Positions 7,493-16,174 of a DNA stretch of 42,498 bases are shown piece after piece. This DNA comes from Methylobacterium sp. J-030. Lineage in GTDB: Bacteria; Pseudomonadota; Alphaproteobacteria; Rhizobiales; Beijerinckiaceae. The position numbers were made by a program, and so were the translations under genes. The notes beneath the pieces were generated by a model. It saw only the letters and a list, made by a program, of their open reading frames with translations, had not been told where the DNA came from and did not search any database. Within the stretch, counting starts at the first letter, position 1. Each line of letters starts with the position of its first letter. Location: assembly GCF_022829545.1 (NCBI RefSeq), contig NZ_JAKSYM010000030.1, positions 1 through 42,498 of the forward strand, written 5' to 3'.

Positions 7493-8225
7493 AGGCACGC
7501 CCAAGATATGCGGTGACGACATCGGGGTGTCGAACAATCTCGTCCGGCAATCCCACCGCCAGCAGCCGGCCGAAGCTCAGCGCGACGATCCGGTCGCACA
7601 GCGCCATGATCGCCTTCATGTGGTGCTCGACCACGATGACGGTGAGCCCGTCCGCGCGCAGCGCCCGGATCAGGTCCATCATCTCCGCCATCTCCACGGC
7701 GTTCAACGCTGCCATTACCTCATCGAGCAAGAGCATCTTCGGCTCGGTCGATAGGGCACGGGCGACCTCGACGCGGGCGCGTTCGGGAAACGACAGGTCG
7801 CCCGCCCGTTTGTGCGCGATGTTGGCGAGCCCGACGCGCTCCAAGCAGGCGAGCGCGCGGACGCGTGCCTCGGGCAACGGGTGGTGCAGCAACGCGCCGA
7901 TGACTACGTTATCGAGAACGTCCGTGTCCATGAACAGCGCGACGTTCTGGAAGGTTTTGGTCAGACCGAGCCGTGCGATCCGGTGGGGCTTGAGCCCGAC
8001 GAGGTTCCGGCCCTCCAGCAGGATCGCCCCGGCATCCGCCCGGTGCAGGCCGACCAGTGTTGAGAACAAGGTGGTCTTCCCGGCGCCATTCGGGCCGATC
8101 AGACCGAGAATCTCGCCGCGCCGGACCTCAAAGCTCACATCCTGAAGCGCCTGCAGCCCGCCGAAGCGCTTGCCGACCCCGCGCATCTCGAGAATGGGGC
8201 TCGCTGGCATGTCCGGCGCGGTCAC
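7482..8225 (-). CDS. livG: Branched-chain-type ABC transporter ATP-binding protein LivG
   Basis: The second ATPase subunit (247 residues). Walker A GPNGAGKTT is at 44-52. The signature appears as LSFPERARVEVARAL rather than LSGGQ. Walker B is LLLDEVMAALN, a variant in which Pro after the Glu is replaced by Val, seen in some LivG branches. I chose the GTG at 8225 because it overlaps the LivM stop as GTGA; an ATG five codons later (8210) is an alternative. Both ATPases keep their ATP-binding motifs, so the pair should be active. Confidence 0.92.
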   Translation of the reverse strand: MTAPDMPASPILEMRGVGKRFGGLQALQDVSFEVRRGEILGLIGPNGAGKTTLFSTLVGLHRADAGAILLEGRNLVGLKPHRIARLGLTKTFQNVALFMDTDVLDNVVIGALLHHPLPEARVRALACLERVGLANIAHKRAGDLSFPERARVEVARALSTEPKMLLLDEVMAALNAVEMAEMMDLIRALRADGLTVIVVEHHMKAIMALCDRIVALSFGRLLAVGLPDEIVRHPDVVTAYLGRAYAE

Positions 8226-9244
8226 TTCGCCGCATCCACAGCTGGCACGCGCCAGGGCCGCCGGAAGACCGGGCCCAAAGCGACAAGTCCGTGCGGCTGG
8301 ATCATGATCACCGCGATCAGGATCAGCCCGTAGACGAGATTCGACAGTCCGGCGACCTGACCCGAGAGCAGTACGTTGGCGATCTCCTCCAACGACACGA
8401 TCAGGATCGCACCGAGGATCGGACCCGCTGCCGTCCCGATACCGCCCACGATCGCGATGAGAGCGATGCGCACCGAGATCGGCGCCGCACCGAACACCGC
8501 GTCAGGATCAAAGAAGAAGTTCATCTGGGCGTAGAGCGTGCCGAGCATCGCGGTCAACGCTCCCGAGATCACGGCCGCTTGGATCTTGATACGCGCGGTA
8601 TCGACGCCGACGACCTCGGCGGCGTTCGCGTCCTCTCGCACAGCCTGGAGCCGGTAGCCGAAGGCTGAGCGGCGAATGCCCACAAACACCGCCGTCACCC
8701 CCACGAGTGCGGTGAGGTTCAGATAGTAGAACGGCAGCGTGCCCTTGAAGCTCAGCATCCAGAGCCCCGGCGCCGAATAGGGAACGGAGATGCCGACCGG
8801 GCCGCCGGTCAGGCCAGTCCAGGCATTGGCGACGACGCGCATGACCTCTCCGAAGGCGAGGGTGGCCAGGGCGAAGTAGTGGCCGCGCAGCCGCATCGTC
8901 GGGAGACTGATCAGGGCGGCTGCGGCACCCCCGAGAACGCCTCCGGCAAGCATCCCGAACCAGGGCGACAGACCGAAGTCGATGAGGAGGCGCGTCGAGG
9001 TGTAAGCACCGATCCCGAAGAAGGCTGCGTGCCCGAGCGAGATCTGGTTTGCGAGCCCCCCGACGATGTTCCAGCTCTGGCCCAGTGCCGCGAACAGGAA
9101 CACCAGGGCGATCACGCGGATCGCGTAGCCGTCGCCATCGAGCCCGAGCGGCACGATCAGCGCAGCCGCGATCGCCGCGACGGGCACGAACCGCCCTGTG
9201 AGCGGCGATCCGGCTGAGGGCGGGGACGTGGCGACGGCGCTCAC
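8222..9244 (-). CDS. livM: Branched-chain-type ABC transporter permease LivM
   Basis: A 340-residue inner-membrane permease. It begins VSAVATSPP at a GTG that overlaps the LivH stop (GTGA). About ten hydrophobic helices follow, with the family motifs GLANQISLGHAAFFGIGAY (residues about 62-80), LRGHYFALATLAFGEVMR and VREDANAAEVVGVD (the ATPase-contact EAA-like loop). A longer open frame runs upstream to 9955 but is the shadow of livH. With LivH it forms the translocation channel. Confidence 0.92.
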   Translation of the reverse strand: MSAVATSPPSAGSPLTGRFVPVAAIAAALIVPLGLDGDGYAIRVIALVFLFAALGQSWNIVGGLANQISLGHAAFFGIGAYTSTRLLIDFGLSPWFGMLAGGVLGGAAAALISLPTMRLRGHYFALATLAFGEVMRVVANAWTGLTGGPVGISVPYSAPGLWMLSFKGTLPFYYLNLTALVGVTAVFVGIRRSAFGYRLQAVREDANAAEVVGVDTARIKIQAAVISGALTAMLGTLYAQMNFFFDPDAVFGAAPISVRIALIAIVGGIGTAAGPILGAILIVSLEEIANVLLSGQVAGLSNLVYGLILIAVIMIQPHGLVALGPVFRRPWRVPAVDAAK

Positions 9245-10101
9245 CGGGCCTTCCCCAGAAGCCCCTCGGGGCGAACCGCCAGGACAGCGATAAACACCAC
9301 GAACAGCACGAGGTTCTGAAGCTGGATCGGGAAGACGAGACCGGAAAGCGATTGGATCACACCGACCGCGAGGCCGCCGACCACAGCGCCCGCAACACTG
9401 CCGAGGCCGCCGAGTACCACCACCGTGAACATCAAGACCACGAACTGGCTGCCGACGGTCGGATAAACCGTCAGATATGGCAGGATCACCGCGCCTCCGA
9501 ACGCGGAGAGCCCGACGCCGAGGCCGAAAGCGAGGCGCCGCATCCGGTCGACGTCGATGCCCGACAACCGCGCCGCCATCGGGTCTTGGGCTGTCGCCCG
9601 CATCGCCCGCCCGAACCAGCTCACCCGCAGAAACCACCACAGCCCCAGGCCACTCAGGGCCGACATCGCGAAGGCGGCGAGATAGGGCACGCTGACGAAC
9701 AGCGGCCCGAGCCGGAGGGCGGCGGTTTGGTAGGGCGTCGACACCGAGCGGAAATCCGAGCCGAAAGCGAGCAGCGCGGCGTTCTCCAGAACGATCAGCA
9801 AGCCTACGGTCAGGAAGATCTGCGCGACTTCGGGGGCACGCATCACCCGGCGGACCAGCCAGTGTTGCACCGCGAGCCCGAGGAGGAAGACCAGCGCGAA
9901 GGCGAGGAAGGCGCCGACAAGCGGGTCGAGCCCGAGTTTGGCCCAGGCGAACCACGCGATGAACATGCCGAGCATAAGAAATTCGGCTTGGGCGAAGTTC
10001 ACGATACCCATCACGCCGAATACTAGCGTCAGACCGATCGAGATGACGGCATAAACTCCGCCGATCATCACTCCGTCGAGGATCGCTTGGATGAGCGCCA
10101 C
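9241..10101 (-). CDS. livH: Branched-chain-type ABC transporter permease LivH
   Basis: A 286-residue inner-membrane permease with about eight helices. Motifs include MIGGVYAVISIGLTLVFGVMG near residues 10-31, NFAQAEFLMLGMF, and the ATPase-contact loop RATAQDPMAARLSGID. The ATG at 10101 follows the binding-protein stop by one base. The gene is translationally linked to livM. Confidence 0.92.
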   Translation of the reverse strand: MALIQAILDGVMIGGVYAVISIGLTLVFGVMGIVNFAQAEFLMLGMFIAWFAWAKLGLDPLVGAFLAFALVFLLGLAVQHWLVRRVMRAPEVAQIFLTVGLLIVLENAALLAFGSDFRSVSTPYQTAALRLGPLFVSVPYLAAFAMSALSGLGLWWFLRVSWFGRAMRATAQDPMAARLSGIDVDRMRRLAFGLGVGLSAFGGAVILPYLTVYPTVGSQFVVLMFTVVVLGGLGSVAGAVVGGLAVGVIQSLSGLVFPIQLQNLVLFVVFIAVLAVRPEGLLGKAR

Positions 10102-10102
10102 G

Positions 10103-11329
10103 TCAGGCTTTCCAGATCGGCGGAGCCTTTGCGAAGCGCTCAGGCCACACGGTCACGGGCTCCTTGCCCCGCCATTGCACCATCAATGGCTCAGCCAGCG
10201 TGTTCAGCCCGGCCGCATCGAACTGGACGGCGCCTCCGGTCATCACCTTGGTCCAGCCGCCCTCGAAGCGTGTGCCGTGTAGGACCTCGCGCAGGGAGGC
10301 CGGGTCCGACTTGCCGGCCTTCTCCATGGCCTGCACCAAAACGTCGAGGCAGACCGCGTGCTCAAGCGCCTCGTGTACCATGAAGTAGCCGTAGCGCTTG
10401 CTGAACGTGTCGGTTAGTGCAGGATCCTGATCCCAGTTCGCGGGGCTGATCGAGAGGATGCCCTCCGCGTACTCGCCAAGGCCGCTCTTGAAGTCTGGGA
10501 TGACGTAGCCCGCCGCGCCGCCGATCGCCGGGAAGGTCAGCCCTTGCTGACGCATCACCCGAATGATCTGCAGGCTGTCGTTGAGGTAGGAGACTGGAAA
10601 CACCGCCTGGGCGCCGGAGGCCCGCAGCTTATTGATCAACGGTGTCACGTCGGTAATGCCAAGCGGATAACCCTCGTCCACCACGACCTGCACGCCGGCC
10701 TTCGCCGCAGCCTTGCGCAGCCCACCGGCCTGAGATGTCCCGTAGGCGGTATCCTCGAACAGGATCGCGACCTGCTTCAGATCAGTCCCGGCCTTTTTCG
10801 CGATCGCAAGCGTTCCATCGAACTGCGCCGCGCCGATCACGGACGCCTTCGCGACGACCTGGAATACGCTCTTGAAGCCGCGTTCGGTGATCTGGTCCGA
10901 GAACGACATCGTCAGAAGCGGGATATCGCGTCGCTCCGTCACCTCCGAAATCGCAAGTGTCAGCGAAGACGCAAAAGCGCCGAGGATCGCCGCGACCCGG
11001 TTCTGGGTGATCATGCGCTGCGCAACCGTCGCAGCCTGCGTCGGCGTCGAAGTGGCATCCGCCACGACGAGCTCGACCCGAGCGCTGCCGAGGCTCTTGA
11101 TGCCGCCGGCCGCGTTGATCTGATCTGCGACGAGCTGAATGCCATTACGGGAATTAACCCCGAACTGAGCATTCGCCCCCGATAGGGGCAGGATGACGCC
11201 GATATTGACCGCTGAGGCGGCCTGCGCGCGGCGGATCAGAAAGGGCGCTGCGACCGCTCCACCCAGCGCGCCAACCAATTGCCTCCGGTCGAGGCGGGGA
11301 GGCCGATCTGCGGCATCATTGTCCGACAT
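10103..11329 (-). CDS. ABC transporter substrate-binding protein (Liv/amide-urea family)
   Basis: A 408-residue periplasmic binding protein. The N-terminus carries a Tat-like twin arginine (LDRRQLVGAL) followed by a hydrophobic stretch and an RRAQA cleavage region. The mature domain starts VNIGVILPLSGANAQFG and has the two-lobed type I fold sequence pattern (LVVADATSTPTQA, AILGAFASSLTLA). The start at 11329 is preceded by GGAGGGGC; a longer frame to 11383 lacks a ribosome site. It is first in the transporter operon. A candidate regulator site lies about 100 bp upstream (11425-11437). The ligand cannot be read from the sequence. Confidence 0.9.
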   Translation of the reverse strand: MSDNDAADRPPRLDRRQLVGALGGAVAAPFLIRRAQAASAVNIGVILPLSGANAQFGVNSRNGIQLVADQINAAGGIKSLGSARVELVVADATSTPTQAATVAQRMITQNRVAAILGAFASSLTLAISEVTERRDIPLLTMSFSDQITERGFKSVFQVVAKASVIGAAQFDGTLAIAKKAGTDLKQVAILFEDTAYGTSQAGGLRKAAAKAGVQVVVDEGYPLGITDVTPLINKLRASGAQAVFPVSYLNDSLQIIRVMRQQGLTFPAIGGAAGYVIPDFKSGLGEYAEGILSISPANWDQDPALTDTFSKRYGYFMVHEALEHAVCLDVLVQAMEKAGKSDPASLREVLHGTRFEGGWTKVMTGGAVQFDAAGLNTLAEPLMVQWRGKEPVTVWPERFAKAPPIWKA

Positions 11330-11424
11330 TGTGCCCCTCCCCGCGGCTCGTGTTCGGCCCGTCATTGATCGACACCCTGTCAAACCACTCGCAAGGCGTC
11401 AATCGACACTCCTTCAATCTGATT

Positions 11425-11437
11425 GTAAGACAGTATG
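11425..11437. promoter_or_regulatory. Candidate GntR operator, site 1
   Basis: GTAAGACAGTATG lies in the divergent region between the binding-protein gene (start 11329, minus) and the lactonase gene (start 11622, plus). It shares an ACAGTATG core with the site at 12601-12613 and a looser ACAGTCAT with 14347-14364. FCD/GntR proteins bind short imperfect palindromes of this size. Assignment to the GntR protein at 13167-13871 is inference. Confidence 0.35.
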
Positions 11438-11621
11438 AATTATGGGAGGCGCAAACCGGGTTCGGGCGATGGCGCTGTGATCGACTGTGTGCCGGACGTC
11501 TGCAGCCCGCGGTGCGCGGACACCCTGACCTGATGGACAGACGTAGGCGCCCACGATCGCACGAACTCAAATCGGAGTCTGGTGGTTTGGCCGCAGGCGG
11601 GGAAGGAGGATCGAGCGAAAG

Positions 11622-12422
11622 ATGATTTACGAAGTCCTTGCAATTCGTTACGCCACCCATGCTAGATTTGCGCGCGACAACTTCATTTTTCCGCCGGAAG
11701 CCAGCCAAGACTCGCACGATACGCCAATGCCGATGGACTATTTCATTTGGCTGCTGCGGTCCGAGGAGCGAACGATCCTTGTCGATACGGGTTTCGGCGA
11801 GGCAGAAGCCCAGGCCAGAGGTCGGGTCCTGCTGCAACACCCGGCCGATGCGCTGCGTGCGCTAGGCGTCGTGCCAGAAAGCATCACGGACGTCATCATC
11901 ACGCATCTGCATTACGACCACGCCGGCAACCTGTCGGCGTTTCCCGCGGCGAGATTCCACCTCCAGGACGCGGAGATGGCTTTCGCTACGGGCCGTTGCA
12001 TGTGTCACGGCCGGCTGCGCAACGCCTTCGCGGTCGAGGACGTGGTGGAAATGGTACGGCGGGTCTACGCCGGTCGGGTGCGCTTCAACGACGGCGACGC
12101 GACGCTCTTTCCCGGCGTGTCGGTGCACCTCGTCCCGGGCCACTCCCGCGGCCTACAATGCGTGCGCGTCGAGACCGTCCGGGGCGCCGTCGTACTGGCC
12201 TCCGACGCCGCGCACTACTACGCCAACATGGAGACCGGGAATCCATATCCGATCGTTGTGGACGTGGCGGCGATGGCGGAGAGCTGGGCGCGCCTCAACG
12301 AACTCGCCGGAAGCGAGGCACATATTATTCCGGGACATGACCCGCTCGTGATGACGCGTTATCCGCGCCTCGACCGGCCCGGCGCCGAGGCCGTGCAACT
12401 CCACCTGTCGCCGTCTGCCTAA
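11622..12422 (+). CDS. Metallo-beta-lactamase-fold lactonase (AHL-lactonase-like)
   Basis: A 266-residue di-metal hydrolase. The signature HLHYDHAGN gives His95, His97, Asp99 and His100. His174, Asp195 and His239 complete the usual ligand set for two zinc ions. The closest family by motif order is the AiiA/AttM-type N-acyl-homoserine lactonases, but these hydrolases also open other lactones. Given the neighbouring carboxymuconolactone-decarboxylase-like gene, a catabolic lactone is as plausible as a quorum signal. The start ATG at 11622 follows GGAAGGAGGA about 11 bp upstream. No signal peptide, so it is cytoplasmic. Confidence 0.85.
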   Translation: MIYEVLAIRYATHARFARDNFIFPPEASQDSHDTPMPMDYFIWLLRSEERTILVDTGFGEAEAQARGRVLLQHPADALRALGVVPESITDVIITHLHYDHAGNLSAFPAARFHLQDAEMAFATGRCMCHGRLRNAFAVEDVVEMVRRVYAGRVRFNDGDATLFPGVSVHLVPGHSRGLQCVRVETVRGAVVLASDAAHYYANMETGNPYPIVVDVAAMAESWARLNELAGSEAHIIPGHDPLVMTRYPRLDRPGAEAVQLHLSPSA

Positions 12423-12521
12423 CGCTTAACGAGATACGACGCATCCCCGCCGTGCGATCGTTTCCTCACCGATCGAAGCGCTTTGGTCCGGCAATGCCAC
12501 GTTGAGTGCCCAGCGGCGTAA

Positions 12522-12533
12522 AACGATATCGTT
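12522..12533. promoter_or_regulatory. 12-bp perfect palindrome upstream of the CMD gene
   Basis: AACGATATCGTT is a perfect dyad about 130 bp before the decarboxylase-like gene. It may be a regulator site distinct from the ACAGTATG motif. A palindrome this short can occur by chance, so confidence is low. Confidence 0.2.
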
Positions 12534-12600
12534 CCGAACAGGAAAGTCGCGACGAGGCTGCGGCTGTCACTCGAAACAACCGATCATATCTGTCTTATTG

Positions 12601-12613
12601 ACATACAGTATGT
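12601..12613. promoter_or_regulatory. Candidate GntR operator, site 2 (perfect 13-bp palindrome)
   Basis: ACATACAGTATGT has two perfect 6-bp arms around a central A. It lies 44-56 bp upstream of the decarboxylase-like gene, a good place to block a promoter. It is the best-formed member of the ACAGTATG set. A related palindrome, ACATATGATATGT, occurs at 24812-24824 near the cyclic-nucleotide gene. Confidence 0.45.
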
Positions 12614-12656
12614 GATTGCGGACTGTCCGGGTTACCTGCGGTGTGGAGAGGGTGCG

Positions 12657-13064
12657 ATGGCTGAGAGCGAACAATTCGAGAAGGGTCTGGCAGTGCGGCG
12701 CGCCGTACTCGGCGCAGAATACGTCGATGGTGGGCTCGCCAAGGCCGACGATTTCATGATGGCGTTTCAACGCATCACGACCGAGTGGTGCTGGGGCTAT
12801 GCCTGGACGCGCGACGGTCTCGATCGGCGTACGCGCAGCATGCTCAACCTCGCGATGCTGACCGCGCTCAGCAAGCCAGCCGAGTTAAAACTGCACGTAA
12901 AGGGCGCGCTCGCCAACGGCGTCTCGGTGGAGGAGATCAAGGAAATCCTACTCCACGCGACCATCTATTGCGGCATCCCGGCGGGCCTCGATGCGTTCAA
13001 AGCCGCACACGAGGTGCTCAAGGCCGAGGGCGCCGTTTCGGGTGAACCCGTCGGGCCCTCCTGA
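12657..13064 (+). CDS. Carboxymuconolactone decarboxylase (CMD/PcaC-like) family protein
   Basis: A 135-residue all-helical protein of the AhpD/CMD fold. It shows the PcaC-type order: TEWCWG near residues 42-47, RSMLNLAMLTAL in the middle helix, ELKLHVKGALANG, then HATIYCGIPAGLDAF. True PcaC decarboxylates gamma-carboxymuconolactone, but many homologues act on other substrates and no other protocatechuate gene is present. I chose ATG 12657 over the upstream TTG/GTG frame because GGAGAG precedes it. It is co-oriented with the lactonase, separated by about 230 bp that hold two palindromes. Confidence 0.85.
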   Translation: MAESEQFEKGLAVRRAVLGAEYVDGGLAKADDFMMAFQRITTEWCWGYAWTRDGLDRRTRSMLNLAMLTALSKPAELKLHVKGALANGVSVEEIKEILLHATIYCGIPAGLDAFKAAHEVLKAEGAVSGEPVGPS

Positions 13065-13166
13065 CCGTGGCAGCCGTGGATGTCGCACTCTGCGGCCATT
13101 CACGGCATAATCGACCGAGCGTCTAGGCAGTCCCCGGCGCTCGAGCAGGACGGGGCACGCGCCTGA

Positions 13167-13871
13167 TCAGTCGCCGTCAGACGGACCGCCTGGGGGAGCG
13201 TCTCGTTGTGCCCGCAGGATCCGGAGCGCTACGTCGGCAGCCCTTTGCACGTGCTCACGGCACGCGACGAATGCCTCTTCAGGATCGCGTCTCTCGATCG
13301 CCTCGACGATCCGCCGGATCTCCTTGATCGTCCAGGGCAGGCGCCCTGGATCCGACAGCGACATCGCACGCAGCTGCATGTTGCGATTCATCAGCTGCTC
13401 AAGCGTGCGGGCAACGTAGGCATTGCGTGCCCCCTTCAGCAGCAGCCCGTAGAACCGCTGCTTGATCGCGAGCAGCGTCTCCCGCGCGGTATCTGGTCCG
13501 CAGCGCGCTAGCTCCTCGAAGACCTCCCGCAGCGCACGGCGCTCCTCGTCGGTCGCACGCAGCACGAACCCTTCACCGGCCAGGGCCTCGAGTACGCTGC
13601 GCAACTCGTAGATTTGCGAGGCTTCCTCCACGGAAAGGTGCGCGACGAACGGCCCGCGATTGGGTTGCACCGTGACCAAGCCCTCGGCCTCGAGCAGGCG
13701 GACGGCCTCTCGCACCACGCTGCGGCTGGCGCCCGTCAATTCGCAGAGCACCCGATCGGACAGGTGCTCTCCGGGCAGGAAACGCCCGTTCACGATCGCC
13801 GAGCGCAGCCCCTCCTCGACCTGTCGCCGCATGGGCGTGGGGACTACCCGCAGAGTATCACTCATCGACAT
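13167..13871 (-). CDS. FCD-domain GntR-family transcriptional regulator
   Basis: A 234-residue repressor. Residues about 15-80 form the winged helix (LRSAIVNGRFLPGEHLSDRV, then GASRSVVREAVRLLEAEGLV). Residues 90-215 form the FCD ligand domain (IYELRSVLEALAGE; EHVQRAADVAL). FCD regulators sense small organic acids and repress adjacent catabolic operons. It is divergent from the dehydrogenase remnant and convergent with the CMD gene. Its position between the Liv and TRAP islands makes it the probable local regulator of both. The start may be ATG 13871 or ATG 13865, two codons apart. Confidence 0.88.
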   Translation of the reverse strand: MSMSDTLRVVPTPMRRQVEEGLRSAIVNGRFLPGEHLSDRVLCELTGASRSVVREAVRLLEAEGLVTVQPNRGPFVAHLSVEEASQIYELRSVLEALAGEGFVLRATDEERRALREVFEELARCGPDTARETLLAIKQRFYGLLLKGARNAYVARTLEQLMNRNMQLRAMSLSDPGRLPWTIKEIRRIVEAIERRDPEEAFVACREHVQRAADVALRILRAQRDAPPGGPSDGD

Positions 13872-13984
13872 TCAATCCGTCACCGCGCGCTACGATGCCC
13901 GGGTAGGGAGCACAGGTCCAGGCGCGCTGTTGTGTTCGACAGGTTGCAGTTTCAAATACACTTTAGTTCCAATGTTCGGCCCGC

Positions 13985-14285
13985 AGCCATGATCCACGCA
14001 CCATCTCCGCGCAGGGCCCGCAGACGCCGCAGGTCGGCAGGATCAACATCACCACGCGATCACCAACCGCGAGATCGTCGACGCCCGCACCGAGGCCGGC
14101 CACGACGCCCGAAGCCTCATGGCTAAGAGCCATCGGGACAGGCCGCGGGCGATCGCCGTTCATAGCCGAAAGGTCTGAATGGCACAGTTCAGCCGCCGCG
14201 ATGCGCACGAGCGCCTCACCTGGGCCCGGATTGTCGAGATCGGTCTACTCGATCGTCAGCGGCAAGCTCTGCACGTAGGGCTTCG
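13985..14285 (-). pseudogene. N-terminal remnant of a zinc alcohol dehydrogenase
   Basis: The minus strand reads LPLTIE, an in-frame TAG, TDLDNPGPGEALVRIAAAE and so on through CHSDLS, SHEASGVVAGLG and CGVCGPCAE. This is the GroES-like N-terminal domain of a medium-chain dehydrogenase with the catalytic Cys and part of the structural zinc site. Homology ends abruptly after CGPCAE, so the Rossmann domain is absent. The stop codon near 14245 and the loss of the 3' two thirds make it non-functional. It lies just upstream of the GntR gene. Confidence 0.8.
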
Positions 14286-14346
14286 CGCATGGTGTGGCGT
14301 GCAGGACGGCGGAACGCGATCTCGGTAAGCTCGCCTTTCATCATAT

Positions 14347-14364
14347 TGTCATACAGTCATACAG
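14347..14364. promoter_or_regulatory. Candidate GntR operator, site 3 (tandem GTCATACA)
   Basis: Two tandem copies of GTCATACA (14348-14355 and 14356-14363) sit in an AT-rich patch. CATACAGTCAT is close to the CATACAGTATG core of site 2. The site lies in the gap between the alcohol-dehydrogenase remnant and the short-chain-dehydrogenase remnant, about 780 bp before the TRAP operon. It may once have served the lost dehydrogenase. Confidence 0.3.
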
Positions 14365-14421
14365 ATGTTAATTTGGAGTGCATAGCCAAAATCGGCGTTT
14401 CATTTGGGAGGAGCCCGGTAG

Positions 14422-14595
14422 TGGCGGAACGCCGATCCAAGGGCGATGCGGCGCGAGTTGGACGGACATGCACAGATCGGGCGCATGGGACGACCGAACG
14501 AGATTGCCACATCCATTCTCTTCCTAACCTCAGGCGACTCCCCATTCGTCGTCGGGGGCGTGCTCACTGCCGATGGTGGAACGACCGCTTGGTAG
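14422..14595 (+). pseudogene. C-terminal remnant of a short-chain dehydrogenase/reductase
   Basis: The plus-strand frame reads ADPRAMRRELDGHAQIGRM, then GRPNEIATSILFL and VGGVLTADGGTTAW before TAG at 14593. This is the classic SDR tail (RxGxPxEIAxxxxFLxS...GxxxxxDGG). A stop codon lies in frame just upstream at 14419-14421, and the Rossmann and catalytic parts are missing. It shows that a dehydrogenase gene was lost from this island before the present TRAP operon. Confidence 0.8.
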
Positions 14596-15144
14596 GCTGT
14601 TTTGCCGATCGCTGGAGAGCTTGGCCCCCGACATTAGCCGGGTCATACGATAGCGGATCAGATCACGCCTCAGTATGGCGTGAGATGGTGACCGCTTGGG
14701 CAACCATCAGACACGCACTTGATGGCGGAAGAAATGAGCGTAACCCATCGAAGAGACACTGCTGTTCCCCTGCGGTCCACTGGGCGCTGGCGCTGACCGA
14801 GGCCGCCAGCGGCGATGCTCCGACGGCGAACTGCAGAGCAGGCCATGTGGACTTGGGCGACATATGCCACCGCGCTGGGGATCACAGGTCCGATGACGAT
14901 GCCCACGCGGGTGAGAAACTGTCGCCCCGTTCTAGCCTCGACACCGATCCGAGACGGATCAAGTGCGCTTGTGCTTTAGGCCAGGACCAAACCGTCATGG
15001 CCGATACCAAGATCCGTACCCTGGGGAGCGCGACCGATCCGTCAGTGCGAGGCCGGCTTCAGGACTTGCCCCATGGTGCGTCGGCTGTAAGGCTATCCAA
15101 AATACAAACCGCGCGATGACGCGGAGTCACTTCGGGAGGCGTTG
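14596..15144. other. Long gene-free leader before the TRAP operon
   Basis: About 550 bp with no recognised gene. Short frames on both strands have no family motif. Some minus-strand stretches around 14670-14900 look weakly protein-like but could not be assigned. The region must contain the TRAP operon promoter. The ribosome site GGGAGGC stands just before the start at 15145. Confidence 0.5.
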
Positions 15145-16146
15145 ATGAAGGCCCACATTCTAAGCGCGCTTGCGTGTGCGTTCACCCTCTTAGCGCCGGC
15201 GGCGGCACAAAGCCCAATTGTCATCAAGTTCAGCCACGTCACGACCACCGACACGCCGAAGGGTCAGGGCGCCGAGCGCTTCAAGGAACTCGCCGAGGCA
15301 CGCACCAAGGGCGCGGTAAAGGTCGAGATCTACCCGAACAGCACACTGTACAAGGATAAAGAGGAAGTGGAGATGCTCCAGCTCGGCGCCGTGCAGATGC
15401 TGGCGCCGTCGACGAGCAAGTTCGGGCCCCTCGGCGTGAAGGAGTACGAGGCCTTCGACCTGCCCTACATTTTCCCGAATGAGCAGGTGCTGCGGCGCGT
15501 GCAGGACGGACCGATTGGGCAAGGCCTGTTCAAGAAGCTCGAGTCCAAGGGCATCAAGGGCCTTGGCTACTGGGATAATGGCTTCAAGATCCTCACTGCG
15601 AACAAGCCGATGCACGGGCCGGAGGACGTGAAGGGCCTGAAGTTCCGGATTCAGTCCTCGAAGGTGTTGGAAGCGCAGTTCAAGCAGCTCGGCGCGCTGC
15701 CGCAGGTCCTAGCCTTCTCCGAGCTCTACCAAGCCCTCCAGACCGGCGTGGTCGACGGCCAGGAAAACCCGCCCTCGAACATCACGACCCAGAAGGTCAA
15801 CGAGGTGCAGAAGCACGCCACGCTGACCTATCACGGCTATGTCGGCTACGCAGTCATCGTGAACAAAGGCTTCTGGGACGGATTGCCCGTCGACATCCGC
15901 ACGACGCTCGAGGGCGCGATAAAGGAGGCGACGGCCTACGAGCACGAAATCGCCGACAAGCAGAACGAGAAGGCGCTCGCCGACATCCGCACTACAGGCA
16001 AGACCGAAGTCTACACGCCGACCGATGCCGAGAACGCGGCGTGGCGCAAGGCGTTGGCGCCGGTCCAGCGCGAGATGGCGTCTCGCGTCGGCAAGGACCT
16101 CGTCACGGCGCTGAACAAAGAAGCCGAGGCTGCGCCGAACAACTGA
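15145..16146 (+). CDS. dctP: TRAP transporter solute-binding protein DctP
   Basis: A 333-residue periplasmic receptor with signal peptide at 1-21 (LLAPAAAQ). It shows the DctP family pattern: IKFSHVTTTDTPKG at the mature N-terminus, KFRIQSSKV with the carboxylate-binding Arg168, and GVVDGQENPPSNI (201-213). It delivers an organic acid to the DctQM membrane complex using the ion gradient. I use ATG 15145 rather than the TTG one codon earlier because GGGAGGC is placed better for it. It heads an operon of transporter and CoA-ester enzymes. The ligand is probably a dicarboxylate such as a C5 branched acid, inferred from downstream enzymes. Confidence 0.93.
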   Translation: MKAHILSALACAFTLLAPAAAQSPIVIKFSHVTTTDTPKGQGAERFKELAEARTKGAVKVEIYPNSTLYKDKEEVEMLQLGAVQMLAPSTSKFGPLGVKEYEAFDLPYIFPNEQVLRRVQDGPIGQGLFKKLESKGIKGLGYWDNGFKILTANKPMHGPEDVKGLKFRIQSSKVLEAQFKQLGALPQVLAFSELYQALQTGVVDGQENPPSNITTQKVNEVQKHATLTYHGYVGYAVIVNKGFWDGLPVDIRTTLEGAIKEATAYEHEIADKQNEKALADIRTTGKTEVYTPTDAENAAWRKALAPVQREMASRVGKDLVTALNKEAEAAPNN

Positions 16147-16174
16147 TCCCGCCACAGCGCCGACCGGACCGACC

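Noticed and set aside
6278..7516. Long plus-strand frame opposite livF and the hydrolase
   Set aside because: Antisense shadow with random-like composition; the minus-strand genes have complete family motifs.
9245..9955. Upstream extension of the livM frame
   Set aside because: It is the alternative frame of livH; the GTGA overlap gives a clean livM start at 9244.
14347..14364. Possible CRISPR or integron-type repeat from the tandem GTCATACA
   Set aside because: Only two 8-bp copies occur with no spacers or associated genes; a regulator site is more likely.
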